Translations under genes and position numbers: made by a program
In this document: positions 42,870-52,735 of the stretch, one piece after another
Layout of the letters: each line of letters starts with the position of its first letter
How positions within the stretch are numbered: position 1 is the stretch's first letter
Assembly: GCF_001748365.1 (NCBI RefSeq)
Contig: NZ_BDHH01000003.1
Location: 104,303 to 168,302, forward strand
From: Fusibacter sp. 3D3
GTDB lineage: Bacteria; Bacillota; Clostridia; Peptostreptococcales; Acidaminobacteraceae
Reading direction: 5' to 3'
Length of the DNA stretch: 64,000 bases
Notes under the pieces: generated by a model
Told to the model about the DNA's origin: nothing
The model's input: the letters and a program-made list of their open reading frames with translations, nothing else
Databases searched by the model: none

Positions 42870-44627
42870 ATGAAACGATCAAGTGTCGTGGTTAGACTTT
42901 TTGTCTTGACAACCCTGTTTTTAGTATTCTTTGTATCTGTGGCATTTAAACTTCAATTAAAGTCTTTTGAAGAATATTATTTTGAACGCAAAATTAATGA
43001 TATTGATGAAAAGTACTTTGACTTTATGGCATTATATGAGTCTTCTGATTGGAGTCAAGCAGAGTTAGAGCAAAATATTCAGTATTTTGAAAATCAAAAT
43101 GACATCAAAATGGCCATGATTGACAATTACTACGGCATTATTAATGAAAGTAAATATAAGATTTTCATATTGAATGATAAGGGTCGGGTTTATGAGGTTC
43201 AATTAAACAATGTATTACAGAAGTCAGATTACATGAAACTGGATGTCCACGCTGGAGATCGAATTGTAGTAAAGGGCTATCTTTGGGGTGATCAGAAGAA
43301 AAACATCACGCTGATGCAAATGACTTTAAATGATGTTATGGTCTTTAATGTGATTGAGCCACGGCTTAATGATCGATTAAAAGTGGATGAAGTAGAGGGA
43401 ACTGTTATTCGTTTTAATATTCCAGATTTACAGGATCTTATTTTTGGTGTGGATTACACGGGAATTGCGGGTGTAGTGGATTACTACTACTTTACACCTA
43501 AAAGTGGTGTCATTGATGATGAAAGCTTCATATATACTGAAAAAATGTCTGGAAAGAAACAAATTGTAAAGGTGTTCCCTTCTAATCGTAAAGGGCTTAA
43601 AAGTATCTTTATAATGACTCAACAGCAACCCATTATAGAAGCCACTCAAGCGCTTTCAGACTTCTATCCTGTTCTAATCACAGGCTCTCTGCTCATCGGT
43701 GCCATATTTTTGTTTATATTCTCTAAAATGATTTCAAATCCTTTGATTGAACTTGAGCAAAAAGCACAGAAGATGGCTGATTTTGATTTCAATGAGTATA
43801 TTGAAATTAAGCATAATGATGAAATTGGTGGATTATCAAGGAGTTTAAATCAACTTTCTTATAATTTGGAAAGCAGCATTAAAGCCTTAAATGATGCGAA
43901 CGCCAAACTGCTTGATGATCTTGAAAAAGATCGAAAACTTGAAAACATGAGAAAAGAGTTTATTCGTAATATCTCTCATGAACTTAAAACACCAATTGGT
44001 GTCATTAGAGCCTTTACAGAGGGCCTACAAGATGGCATTGTGGAAAATGACGTGGATTATTATTCAGGTGTTATATTAGAAGAGATCACCACCATAGAAG
44101 CTCTGGTTAAAGATATGCTTGAACTTTCAAAACTTCAAACGGGCGCGTATAGACTTGAGCTAGAGATCTTTAAAATCAACGTGTTGATAGAAAATGTCAT
44201 TTTAAAACAGACGCATTTTGCCCTGGAGAAAGGGATGAATTTTGCCTTCGAACAATGCGAATACGATCAAGTTTTTGGTGACTATCGTAAAATTGAGCGC
44301 GTTGTGGCGAATTTTGTATCGAATGCTGTGCGATATGGAAAGTCTAATACGACAATTGAAATTAAAACAAGTGTTGCCGAAAGGCGCATTCGCTTTTCAA
44401 TCCAAAATGAATGTGCACCATTATCCAATGAGCAATTGGATAGAGTTTGGGATAAATTTTATAAAGTAGATGAATCTAGGTCAAAAGTACTGGGCGGAAG
44501 TGGGCTTGGTCTTGCCATAGTAAAGGAGATATTGGAGCAGCATCAGGCAATCTTTGGGGTTGAAAATACTGTAGAAGGCGTTGTCTTTTATTTTGAAATG
44601 GGCAAATATGGAAATGGTATTGTATAA
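42870..44627 (+). CDS. membrane sensor histidine kinase
   Basis: A 585-aa kinase. Two membrane helices (about 9-27 and about 265-285) flank an extracellular sensor of about 235 residues with no recognised fold. HAMP follows, then HisKA with the phosphorylated His in FIRNISHELKTPIGV (about residue 373), and HATPase with NFVSNAVRYG (N box) and GGSGLGLAIVKEIL (G2 box). It pairs with the preceding regulator. The long loop and HAMP imply envelope sensing. Confidence 0.94.
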   Translation: MKRSSVVVRLFVLTTLFLVFFVSVAFKLQLKSFEEYYFERKINDIDEKYFDFMALYESSDWSQAELEQNIQYFENQNDIKMAMIDNYYGIINESKYKIFILNDKGRVYEVQLNNVLQKSDYMKLDVHAGDRIVVKGYLWGDQKKNITLMQMTLNDVMVFNVIEPRLNDRLKVDEVEGTVIRFNIPDLQDLIFGVDYTGIAGVVDYYYFTPKSGVIDDESFIYTEKMSGKKQIVKVFPSNRKGLKSIFIMTQQQPIIEATQALSDFYPVLITGSLLIGAIFLFIFSKMISNPLIELEQKAQKMADFDFNEYIEIKHNDEIGGLSRSLNQLSYNLESSIKALNDANAKLLDDLEKDRKLENMRKEFIRNISHELKTPIGVIRAFTEGLQDGIVENDVDYYSGVILEEITTIEALVKDMLELSKLQTGAYRLELEIFKINVLIENVILKQTHFALEKGMNFAFEQCEYDQVFGDYRKIERVVANFVSNAVRYGKSNTTIEIKTSVAERRIRFSIQNECAPLSNEQLDRVWDKFYKVDESRSKVLGGSGLGLAIVKEILEQHQAIFGVENTVEGVVFYFEMGKYGNGIV

Positions 44628-44761
44628 AACATATAAAGCTAAAATGAACTATTTTGAATAATTTCATATAAGACGAGTGATATCAACAGATTCCAAGGTG
44701 TAAGATTAAGGAAAAACGATTAGTTGTTTAGTGGTTAACAACATAAGTTACATTTTCTTAA

Positions 44762-44837
44762 TTGACAGACTCAAGGTGTGTGTTATAATTTGAAAAGTCA
44801 AAACAAACATAGCGCGTAGCTATGTTTTCATTTTTTT
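44762..44837 (+). promoter_or_regulatory. promoter followed by a terminator-like leader hairpin
   Basis: TTGACA (44762-44767), 16-bp spacer, TATAAT (44784-44789). About 15 bases later a hairpin, AAACATAGC (44805-44813) with GCTATGTTT (44819-44827), is followed by TCATTTTTTT. It lies between the transcription start and the gene, so it could attenuate transcription of the transglycosylase. Confidence 0.65.
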
Positions 44838-44853
44838 AAGAAAGGTTGATATC

Positions 44854-45603
44854 ATGGAAGCAAGGCAAAAGATTTTTTATGGTGCTTTTATTACGCTACT
44901 ATTCATTGTGATCATGTTGGCTTTCCAGCAGATCAAAGCGGCACAAAAAATCGAAACTTACGAAAACGAGCATGCATTATTAACATCACAAATAACGGAA
45001 CAAGAAAATAAAATTGAATCACTAACAGCATCTTTGGAAAGTGCAAAAATGACTTTGTCAAACCAATCAGGCATGGTCGATGAATTTAAGCGGTTGTCAA
45101 AGTTCATCGATTTTACTGAGTTTGATTCATCTCAACTGGAAAGAAGTCAAAAAATAGTGGATGAGACACCACTGGATTCAGAGAGTGCACTTGCACTTGT
45201 AAAATATTCAGACCAGTATGATGTGCCGGTATCTTTAATACTCTCCATCATGGAAATCGAGAGTAATTTTGATGAAGATTTAGTTGGAGCAGATCAAGAC
45301 AGGGGTCTTATGCAGATCATACCGGGTACAGAGAAATGGCTGGCGACAGAGTACGGGAACGAACTTGGCTTAACGTATGATCCAGACCGCATCTTTGATG
45401 CAGATTACAACATAGCCTTGGGTGTGAAATATTTGGATATTCTCATGAATTCTCATGGTTCAAATTTTGAAAGGATTCTATCTGAATACAACAGAGGTCC
45501 AAATAACCTTAAAAAGTATTATGCACTGAATCAGACGTATTCCACAACGTATTCAAGATCTGTACTCAGCAGAGAGAAAAAATATGTGGCCTTAAATAAT
45601 TAA
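44854..45603 (+). CDS. membrane-anchored lytic transglycosylase (SLT domain)
   Basis: A 249-aa protein with a membrane anchor (about 9-26), a coiled coil (about 30-75) and a C-terminal SLT lysozyme-like domain (about 110-249). The catalytic Glu is in SIMEIESNFDEDLVGADQD; GLMQIIPGT, IALGVKYLDIL and LSEYNRG complete the Slt motifs. It cleaves peptidoglycan glycan strands at the outer face of the membrane. AAGAAAGG precedes the ATG. Confidence 0.93.
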   Translation: MEARQKIFYGAFITLLFIVIMLAFQQIKAAQKIETYENEHALLTSQITEQENKIESLTASLESAKMTLSNQSGMVDEFKRLSKFIDFTEFDSSQLERSQKIVDETPLDSESALALVKYSDQYDVPVSLILSIMEIESNFDEDLVGADQDRGLMQIIPGTEKWLATEYGNELGLTYDPDRIFDADYNIALGVKYLDILMNSHGSNFERILSEYNRGPNNLKKYYALNQTYSTTYSRSVLSREKKYVALNN

Positions 45604-45644
45604 AAGGCCTGTTAAAAAAGAACCAACCCATAATGCAAATGCTC

Positions 45645-45690
45645 AAAAAGAGTCATACTTAAAGCTATGGCTCTTTTTCTCTTTTTTTGA
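45645..45690 (+). terminator. terminator after the transglycosylase gene
   Basis: AAAAAGAGTCATA pairs with TATGGCTCTTTTT, followed by T-rich sequence. Confidence 0.85.
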
Positions 45691-45785
45691 TACAATAGAA
45701 CGAACACGTGTTCACAAATAAATTTTAATGTATTTCTAATCAAAGACCAATTGAGATGCATTATACTGATAAAGGTGAGTTAATA

Positions 45786-48200
45786 ATGGCAGATCAATAT
45801 TTGAGCAAGATATCTGTAAGAGGTCTTGTGGAGTTTGTGTATAGAAGTGGTGATTTGGATTTGAGATTTCAAGGTAAGTCTAGAGCTGCTGACGGCACAC
45901 GCATTCATCAGCGTATACAGAACTCACAAGGCGTTGACTATGAAAAAGAAGTTTTTTTGCAAAAAAAGTTTGAATTTATAGATCCTTATGATCAAACGCC
46001 AATTGAGCTTGTGGTCAGTGGTAGAGCGGATGGCATACTCAGGACAGAAGCAGGTTTCACCATTGATGAAATCAAAAGTACAAGTGCTTTTTTAGAAGAT
46101 ATTGATGAACATACATACCCTCTTCACTGGGCACAAGCGAAAGTATATGGTGCGATATTTTGTGAAGCGGAGGGTCTGGATGAAGTCGTCATTCAACTCA
46201 CCTATGCTGACTTTGAATCCTTAAGCGTTAAGCGCATAAAAGTACCTTACGAACGCAAAGTACTCGTTGCCTTTTTTGAAGAGACTGTGGAGCGGTATAA
46301 AAAATGGGTAATTTATAGAAAGAATTGGCAAAAAAAGCGTAATGATAGCTTGAGTGATTTGACTTTTCCATTTGCAAGTTATCGCAAGGGTCAAAGAGAA
46401 ATGGCGGTTAGTGTCTATAATGCGTTTAAAAATGGACAAAATGCTTTTATAGAAGCACCAACGGGTATTGGCAAGACCATTTCCTCTCTTTTCCCGACCT
46501 TAAAAGCCATGAATGAAGGCTTAGTTGATAAAATTTTTTATTTGAGTGCTAAAACGATTACTAAGAAGGTGGCTGAGGATACTTTAAAGGGCCTTCATAA
46601 TCACAGTGGTCATGCGCTAAAGTTGAAAGCGTTGACTTTGACGGCAAAGGATAAAATCTGTTTTTTAGATCAAACCACTTGTTATCCAGATAAATGTCCC
46701 TATGCAAAAGGTCATTTTGATAGATGCAATGATGCACTTTGGGATTTGCTTCACGAAGATGTGGTACTCAGTCGGGATACGGTTGAAATTTTTGCACAAA
46801 AGCATCAGATATGCCCATATGAATTTTCGCTAGATGTGGCACTTTTTTCAGATGTGATTATTTGTGACTACAATTATGCCTTTGATCCCAGAGTTTATTT
46901 AAGGCGTTTTTTTGATGCCCCCACAGAGAGTTTTGCCTTTTTAGTAGATGAGGCACATAACCTCGTGGATCGTGCGAGAACGATGTATTCTGCTGAACTG
47001 CACAAAGATAAAGTGATGGCCATTAAAAATGAGCTTAAAGCATATGACAAATCTCTTATGAAGCAGATTGATGGGATTAATAAGATGATGCTTGAGATTC
47101 GTAAGCGATGCGATGAAGAGGGCATTTATGTGGATAAGGATGAAGTTGCGGACATTTACACACAGCTTAAAAGACGTTCTACGATACTTGAAAAATGGCT
47201 TATTAAAAGTCAAGGTTCTGAGATATACGATTTAGTGCTAGATTTCTACTTTGAAATTCTGACTTATTTGAGAATTAGTGAACTCTACGATGAGGGGTTT
47301 CTTTTCTATATCACAGAAGGGCATACCGTTAAAACAACCTTTAAGCTTTTTTGTATTAATCCGGCATCTCAGCTTATGCGATTTATAAACAACAGCAGAG
47401 CGACGATTTTCTTTTCGGCCACATTGTCGCCACTTGACTACTATCAAAAGATCCTTTCAGGGGACGAGGGCGCCAAAAAATTAAAGTTACCTTCTCCGTT
47501 TGATCCGAATCGGAAATTGGTGCTCTTTAGTGAAGATATTTCTGTAAAATACAAAGATCGAGAATCAGCGCTTTCTCCAATCTGTGATTATCTTTATAAT
47601 ATGGGTATGAGTAGAGTGGGTAATTATATGGTTTTTTTGCCTTCTTACACATACTTAAAACATGTGACGGATTTATTTATAGCCCAATACGAGATGGCAT
47701 TTGATATAATGATTCAAGAGCGTGAAATGGATGATCAAGACAAAGAGGCTTTTCTCTATCAATTTGTGCACCATCAAAACCTCAGAAACACATATGAGGA
47801 GATGGGAGAAGTTCATAGGGGAAAATCACTTATATGCTTTGCGGTTCTTGGGGGTGTTTTTTCAGAAGGGATTGATCTCACTGGAAATTTGCTCATAGGG
47901 GTTGCGCTTATAGGTGTGGGACTACCCATGATGAGTTTTGAAAACAATCTGATCAAGTCTTATTTTGATGCGTACAATCAACAAGGTTTTGAATTTGCTT
48001 ATCAGTATCCTGGCATCAACAAAGTCATGCAAGGTGCAGGCCGGGTCATAAGGAGTGAAACAGATCGTGGCGTTATCATCTTGCTCGATAAACGACTGTC
48101 CAACCGCTATTATAGAAGACTTTTACCAAGAGACTGGGGACATACCACAGCTCGTAGAGAAACTTCAAAAGAAATCATTCAAAATTTTTGGGAGGAGTGA
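45786..48200 (+). CDS. PD-(D/E)XK nuclease fused to DinG/XPD-type helicase
   Basis: An 804-aa DNA enzyme. The N-terminal about 200 residues carry a PD-(D/E)XK nuclease pattern (VVSGRADGI, then FTIDEIKST). The helicase begins at about 200 (FASYRKGQREMA), with Walker A APTGIGKTISS, four Cys for an iron-sulfur cluster (CFLDQTTCYPDKCPYA and RCNDA region), DEAH box VDEAHNL, FFSATLSPL, and motif VI QGAGRVIRSETDRG. XPD/DinG enzymes unwind 5'-3'. The fusion occurs in Clostridia and suggests repair or restriction of foreign DNA. The ATG at 45786 has AAAGGTGAG upstream. Confidence 0.9.
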   Translation: MADQYLSKISVRGLVEFVYRSGDLDLRFQGKSRAADGTRIHQRIQNSQGVDYEKEVFLQKKFEFIDPYDQTPIELVVSGRADGILRTEAGFTIDEIKSTSAFLEDIDEHTYPLHWAQAKVYGAIFCEAEGLDEVVIQLTYADFESLSVKRIKVPYERKVLVAFFEETVERYKKWVIYRKNWQKKRNDSLSDLTFPFASYRKGQREMAVSVYNAFKNGQNAFIEAPTGIGKTISSLFPTLKAMNEGLVDKIFYLSAKTITKKVAEDTLKGLHNHSGHALKLKALTLTAKDKICFLDQTTCYPDKCPYAKGHFDRCNDALWDLLHEDVVLSRDTVEIFAQKHQICPYEFSLDVALFSDVIICDYNYAFDPRVYLRRFFDAPTESFAFLVDEAHNLVDRARTMYSAELHKDKVMAIKNELKAYDKSLMKQIDGINKMMLEIRKRCDEEGIYVDKDEVADIYTQLKRRSTILEKWLIKSQGSEIYDLVLDFYFEILTYLRISELYDEGFLFYITEGHTVKTTFKLFCINPASQLMRFINNSRATIFFSATLSPLDYYQKILSGDEGAKKLKLPSPFDPNRKLVLFSEDISVKYKDRESALSPICDYLYNMGMSRVGNYMVFLPSYTYLKHVTDLFIAQYEMAFDIMIQEREMDDQDKEAFLYQFVHHQNLRNTYEEMGEVHRGKSLICFAVLGGVFSEGIDLTGNLLIGVALIGVGLPMMSFENNLIKSYFDAYNQQGFEFAYQYPGINKVMQGAGRVIRSETDRGVIILLDKRLSNRYYRRLLPRDWGHTTARRETSKEIIQNFWEE

Positions 48201-48207
48201 CCAAACG

Positions 48208-49068
48208 ATGAAAGTTAGAAAAGCCGTAATACCTGCAGCTGGATTTGGAACAAGATTTTTACCCGCGACAAAGTCAATGCCTAAAGAAATGTTGACCATC
48301 GTAGACCGTCCAGCAATTCACTACAACGTTGAGGAATTAATTGATGCTGGGATTGAAGATATACTCATTATTATTGGTAGAAATAAAGAGGAGATCCCGA
48401 ATTATTTTGACCGTTCTCCTGAGCTTGAATTGCTTTTAAAAGATAAGCATAAGGAAGACCTGTTTGATTTAACGGAGCGCGTTTCGAACATGGCGAACAT
48501 TCATTATGTGCGTCAAAGGGATGCAAAGGGACTTGGCCATGCCGTTTACTGTGCAAAGACCTTTGTAGGGGATGAACCTTTCGCACTTTTATTAGGAGAT
48601 GACCTCGTCTATTCGAATACGCCATGCATTAAACAGCTTGCAGATATGTATGAAAAGTATGAGAGTACAATCATCGGTGTGCAATCGGTGCCTAAGGACC
48701 AAGTCAATAAATACGGCATCGTAGATGGTCTTAAAGTAGATGATGCTTTATATGAAGTCAAAAACTTAGTTGAGAAACCAAGCATCGATGAGGCACCCTC
48801 AAACATCGCCATTATGGGACGATACATTTTAACATCCGATATCTTTGAGATGATTGAAAAAACACCTCCGGGGAAAGGCGATGAAATTCAGCTGACAGAT
48901 GCACTTCGATTACTTTTGGACCACAAAGAAATTTATGCTTATGAATTTGAAGGGAAGCGATATGATACAGGCGATAAGTTAGGGTACTTAAAGGCGACTG
49001 TGGAGTATGCCCTAAGAAATGAAGAACTTTCTGAAGATTTTAGAACGTATTTAAGATCAATCCTCTAG
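48208..49068 (+). CDS. galU: UTP-glucose-1-phosphate uridylyltransferase
   Basis: A 286-aa nucleotidyltransferase making UDP-glucose for wall and membrane glycans. Signature IPAAGFGTRFLPATKSMPKEML at the N-terminus, VRQRDAKGLGHAV, LLGDDLV and LVEKPSIDEAPSN are canonical for GalU. The ATG has GGGAGGAG 12 bases upstream. It follows the helicase stop by 7 bases, so the two are probably co-transcribed. Confidence 0.96.
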   Translation: MKVRKAVIPAAGFGTRFLPATKSMPKEMLTIVDRPAIHYNVEELIDAGIEDILIIIGRNKEEIPNYFDRSPELELLLKDKHKEDLFDLTERVSNMANIHYVRQRDAKGLGHAVYCAKTFVGDEPFALLLGDDLVYSNTPCIKQLADMYEKYESTIIGVQSVPKDQVNKYGIVDGLKVDDALYEVKNLVEKPSIDEAPSNIAIMGRYILTSDIFEMIEKTPPGKGDEIQLTDALRLLLDHKEIYAYEFEGKRYDTGDKLGYLKATVEYALRNEELSEDFRTYLRSIL

Positions 49069-49096
49069 AGATCAATACTTTTAAGAACAATCCTCT

Positions 49097-49140
49097 AAAA
49101 AGAGGCATTGCACACATGCGTGTTGGCAACGCCTCTTTGA
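49097..49140. terminator. bidirectional terminator between galU and pepV
   Basis: AAAGAGGC (49099-49106) pairs with GCCTCTTT (49131-49138), with an inner TTGC/GCAA helix. It separates two convergent genes. Confidence 0.85.
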
Positions 49141-49156
49141 TTATTTTTATACGATT

Positions 49157-50548
49157 TTACAGATTTAAGAGTTCATAAAGAGCAGATGCATATATTTCGG
49201 TGATCTTTAGAAGATCTCTAATTTCAATGTGCTCATCTCTTTGGTGCATGGTGTCCGCTTTGCCTGGAAACAATGCGCCAAATGCTACTGAGTTGGGCAT
49301 GCTTCTGGCATAAGTCCCGCCGCCTATGGTTATCGGCTTAGAGTCGAGATCACCTGTGTGTTCGCGATAGACTTTCATCAGCGTTTTCACAAGGGGATGA
49401 TTGGGTTTAAAGAATAGCGGTTCTTTGCCAGCCCACTTTGTGATTTCAATGCCTGTATTTTGAAGCGTACCTTCGACACCCGCTCTTACAAGTTTCTCTT
49501 TTATTGTAATAGGATATCTGGCGTTGACGGTGATGGAACCTTGGTTTTCATCAATATCAATAAGACCGAGATTGAAAACCAATTCATTGTACTCATCTTT
49601 TAGACCGATGCCAAAGCTTTCACCATTGGTTTCCGAACCAATCGTCCTGCTTAAAAAACGAATGAAGTTGGATTGATCTCCGATTTCTAAATCCACTAAA
49701 TCTAAAAACTGAATCAGTGCGGAGATTGCATTTTTACCTTTTTCAGGTGTGCTGCCATGTGCTGAAACACCATGAGATTTTAAAGTTGTAAAAGTATCTT
49801 CTTTTATATACTCAATCTGAGTGCCGTTTGTGGCGTTAAAGGCTTTTAAAATTGCTTCAATAGGGTGATTTTCAATAAGGCGAACTTCTGCATAATCAGG
49901 GACCATATTAGGTGCATTGCCCCCTTTTACGCTTAAAACTTTGATGCCCCCGTCATCACATTTATCCGTAAAGGTTTTTTCAAGTTTAAAAACCACGATA
50001 CCCATCTCGCCATGAATCACTGGGAAGTCGGCATCGGGACTAAAGGAAACTGTTGGCACTTCCTCGTGCTTTAAGTAGTAGGCCATACATTTGCCGCCGC
50101 TTTCCTCATCAGTTCCAAGAATTAGACGGATTCTTTTCTTAGGGACGATACCGATGTCCTTAAGTGATTTCATCGCATATAGACTTGCTATGACAGGCCC
50201 TTTATCATCGATGGCGCCTCTGCCATAAATTTTATCATCTGCAATTGTAGCGCTAAAAGGTGCGTATGTCCAGTGATCGCCTTCGGGTACAACATCAAGA
50301 TGACACAAGATCCCAACCATCTCTTTACCTTCTCCGAATTCAATATAACCCGCATGATTGTCGACATTTTTGGTTTTAAAACCTAGAGACTTTCCAAGAG
50401 ACAAGGTGTATTCAAGTGCATCTTGAATGCCTTTCCCAAATGGCATGTCACCTACAGCGGGCGTTTTGACACTCTTAATTTGGACGAGTTCTTGGGTTGA
50501 TTTAATAATGTCATCTTTAAAAATTTGAACTGTTTTTTCAAAAGTCAT
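49157..50548 (-). CDS. pepV: PepV-type dipeptidase (M20)
   Basis: A 463-aa zinc dipeptidase. Metal and catalytic residues are in CHLDVVPEGD, GRGAIDDKGPVIA, GTDEESGGKCM and SPDADFPVIHGE (PepV-specific). The C-terminal His is in the MHQRDEHIE segment. The length fits PepV. It hydrolyses dipeptides in the cytosol, matching the peptide transporter elsewhere in the window. It overlaps the upstream phospholipase-like gene by 11 bases. Confidence 0.95.
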   Translation of the reverse strand: MTFEKTVQIFKDDIIKSTQELVQIKSVKTPAVGDMPFGKGIQDALEYTLSLGKSLGFKTKNVDNHAGYIEFGEGKEMVGILCHLDVVPEGDHWTYAPFSATIADDKIYGRGAIDDKGPVIASLYAMKSLKDIGIVPKKRIRLILGTDEESGGKCMAYYLKHEEVPTVSFSPDADFPVIHGEMGIVVFKLEKTFTDKCDDGGIKVLSVKGGNAPNMVPDYAEVRLIENHPIEAILKAFNATNGTQIEYIKEDTFTTLKSHGVSAHGSTPEKGKNAISALIQFLDLVDLEIGDQSNFIRFLSRTIGSETNGESFGIGLKDEYNELVFNLGLIDIDENQGSITVNARYPITIKEKLVRAGVEGTLQNTGIEITKWAGKEPLFFKPNHPLVKTLMKVYREHTGDLDSKPITIGGGTYARSMPNSVAFGALFPGKADTMHQRDEHIEIRDLLKITEIYASALYELLNL

Positions 50549-51416
50549 AATGTTTACCTCCGTCTTTTATAGGCTCTCCCAGATAGTCGCTTGTTACAAG
50601 CCACTCAAGAAAAGCTTCTGTGGATAAATCTTTTATATATAAAGCTTCAAACTTTTTTAACATAATGGCTGAACGTTCAATGCCACGGATAAAGTGATCG
50701 TTGAAGTCATCAAATTGAAGCATTTTAAGTTCATTTTCTGTAAAATGCCTTGGATACATTAATTGTGACAAATCGTATTTAAATAGTTTTGAAAAATTTT
50801 GAATCCATGGATTCTTACCTATGAGATCAGAGCGTAATACCTCTTGTACAGTCAACATATCACCATAAGCAGACAGAAAGTCTTTGCTTAAAATCGTGGA
50901 CTCTAAAGATAATGAAGTCAGTATAGGTCTCCATAAATCTTCCAAATACTCAGTGGTATGATCTTTATAGGCGGTTATCGTCATAGTATGAATGGATACA
51001 TGTTCATAATGCTTGACACAGAGTGCATCTAAAGCGAGTTCATAAACTTTATGGGCCCTTGAACTGGGGGCATGAGCGCAGATTTGTGGATGGCACTCGG
51101 CATCTAGCACATAGTGCGTCAAGTAACCTGCAACATAAGCTCTTACTGACGGTAGATTGCTTGTAAGGGCGTGTTTAACCAACATTCTAAGCGTCTTGTA
51201 GACACCATGGAGATGAAAATAGGTCCCTAGAGCGCTGTAATGTCTTTTTGAAAAAGGTTTTTTCTGATTGATATAATAGTAAAAATCAGGCCCCTGAGCA
51301 CCAAAGTAGTAGTCTTTCAACAAATCACCTTCAAAAAAAAGAGTTGAGTTTTTAAAGGGTACATACAGTGCATATGCTTTTTTAGCGGCAATTTGATGAC
51401 TCCAAAAATCTGGCAA
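50538..51416 (-). CDS. zinc-dependent phospholipase C-like protein
   Basis: A 292-aa protein with the family pattern LKDYYFGAQGPDFYYY, SALGTYFHLHGVYKTLR, YVAGYLTHYVLDAECHPQI and RAHKVYELALDAL, in which several His and Asp residues should bind zinc. No signal peptide is seen, so it is probably cytosolic. I choose TTG at 51416 because GGGGTGATT lies 8 bases upstream; GTG at 51425 is an alternative. Substrate unknown; annotations in this family are often only structural. It is divergent from the methyltransferase gene. Confidence 0.8.
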   Translation of the reverse strand: MPDFWSHQIAAKKAYALYVPFKNSTLFFEGDLLKDYYFGAQGPDFYYYINQKKPFSKRHYSALGTYFHLHGVYKTLRMLVKHALTSNLPSVRAYVAGYLTHYVLDAECHPQICAHAPSSRAHKVYELALDALCVKHYEHVSIHTMTITAYKDHTTEYLEDLWRPILTSLSLESTILSKDFLSAYGDMLTVQEVLRSDLIGKNPWIQNFSKLFKYDLSQLMYPRHFTENELKMLQFDDFNDHFIRGIERSAIMLKKFEALYIKDLSTEAFLEWLVTSDYLGEPIKDGGKHYDF

Positions 51417-51541
51417 AACAATCACCCCAGAAATAGATTTAATTCACTTCTTCCATTATACACTAAATCATAAAACTTGTGTTTCCAAAAGAATCGCTGT
51501 AAAATAATAACGGCTGAAAAAAATAGGAAAAGAGGATGACG

Positions 51542-52735
51542 ATGGATACAATCATGGCACTTTGTAAAACCCTTATTGATGAAGAAAAAGTGATACAGAT
51601 GGTGTTGAGCAATGTTAAAAAGGGTGTCGAAAAGACTTATCAAAAAGTTGAAATAAAACCTGTGGTCATTAAAGAAAAGTATCTTTACCATATTTCTTAT
51701 TTTTATGAGCAGAAAGTAAAACATGAAAATGTAGAAGGTGAAATCCTGCTTGGGATACTCAGCGAAATTTTAGGGGCGTATTTTAAACAAGGGATTGTGT
51801 TCACATCAGCATATGATTATCAAATTCTTTTTAGTAAAAAGGGGAAGGGCACATTGCTCAGGAAAGCGCCTACTAAATTTGAAATGACGTTATCCCATAA
51901 TAGGGAAAAGCATTATATCCTTAAAGATGGGGTGCCTTGTGATTTTTTACAGGCCCTTGGTGTGATGGATGCGTCTGGAAAAGTTTATAAGAAAAAATAC
52001 GATAAATTCAAGCAACTCAACAAATATTTAGAATTTATAGAAGATGCAATTGATATTCTAAAGCGAGACGATGGCCCTATTAGAATCATTGATTTTGGAT
52101 GTGGTAAAGCCTATTTGACTTTTGCACTGTACTACTACTTGGTGATTCAAAAGGGTTTTCAAGTGGCAATTACAGGGCTTGATCTAAAAGAAGATGTCAT
52201 CGACTATTGCAATCAAGTGGCAAAGGATTTAAACTACAGTGGCCTCAGATTTGAACTGGGCGACATTAAAGATTATCAATACGAAGGCAATGTAGATCTG
52301 GTGGTTTCACTTCATGCTTGTGACACTGCCACAGATGAAGCGCTGGGAAAAGCTTGTGCTTGGCATGCCAAAGTGATTTTTGCAGTGCCGTGCTGTCAAC
52401 ACGAACTCTTTAATCAGATCAAACAGCCTGATCTTGAACCGCTTTTAAGACATGGTGTCATTAGAGATAAATTTGCGACTTTGGTGACAGATACCCTTAG
52501 AACGACAGCGCTTGAAGTGATGTCTTATGAAACGCAGATGCTTGAATTCATAGATTTGGAACACACACCTAAAAATATCCTCATAAGAGCTTATTTGAAC
52601 CCTAAAAATGAAGTGGATGAAAAAAAAGCCGTGAAGACCTATGTGGATTATAGAAATCATTTTTCTGTAAAACCTCATATTGAGAAAGCACTTGGAGCCG
52701 TCTTTATAAATAAAATTCGTTTGTATAACCCTTGA
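51542..52735 (+). CDS. class I SAM-dependent methyltransferase (METTL25-like)
   Basis: A 397-aa protein. The C-terminal half holds a Rossmann methyltransferase with IIDFGCGKAYLTFALYYYL (motif I), GLDLKEDVID, VSLHACDTATDEA and FAVPCCQHEL. The PCCQH and LHACDTATD motifs match a widespread family that includes METTL25; the substrate is unestablished, possibly RNA or protein. The N-terminal 150 residues are a separate domain. The ATG at 51542 is 6 bases after AGAGG. Its last codons lie inside the IS605-like repeat at 52724-52861. Confidence 0.8.
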   Translation: MDTIMALCKTLIDEEKVIQMVLSNVKKGVEKTYQKVEIKPVVIKEKYLYHISYFYEQKVKHENVEGEILLGILSEILGAYFKQGIVFTSAYDYQILFSKKGKGTLLRKAPTKFEMTLSHNREKHYILKDGVPCDFLQALGVMDASGKVYKKKYDKFKQLNKYLEFIEDAIDILKRDDGPIRIIDFGCGKAYLTFALYYYLVIQKGFQVAITGLDLKEDVIDYCNQVAKDLNYSGLRFELGDIKDYQYEGNVDLVVSLHACDTATDEALGKACAWHAKVIFAVPCCQHELFNQIKQPDLEPLLRHGVIRDKFATLVTDTLRTTALEVMSYETQMLEFIDLEHTPKNILIRAYLNPKNEVDEKKAVKTYVDYRNHFSVKPHIEKALGAVFINKIRLYNP

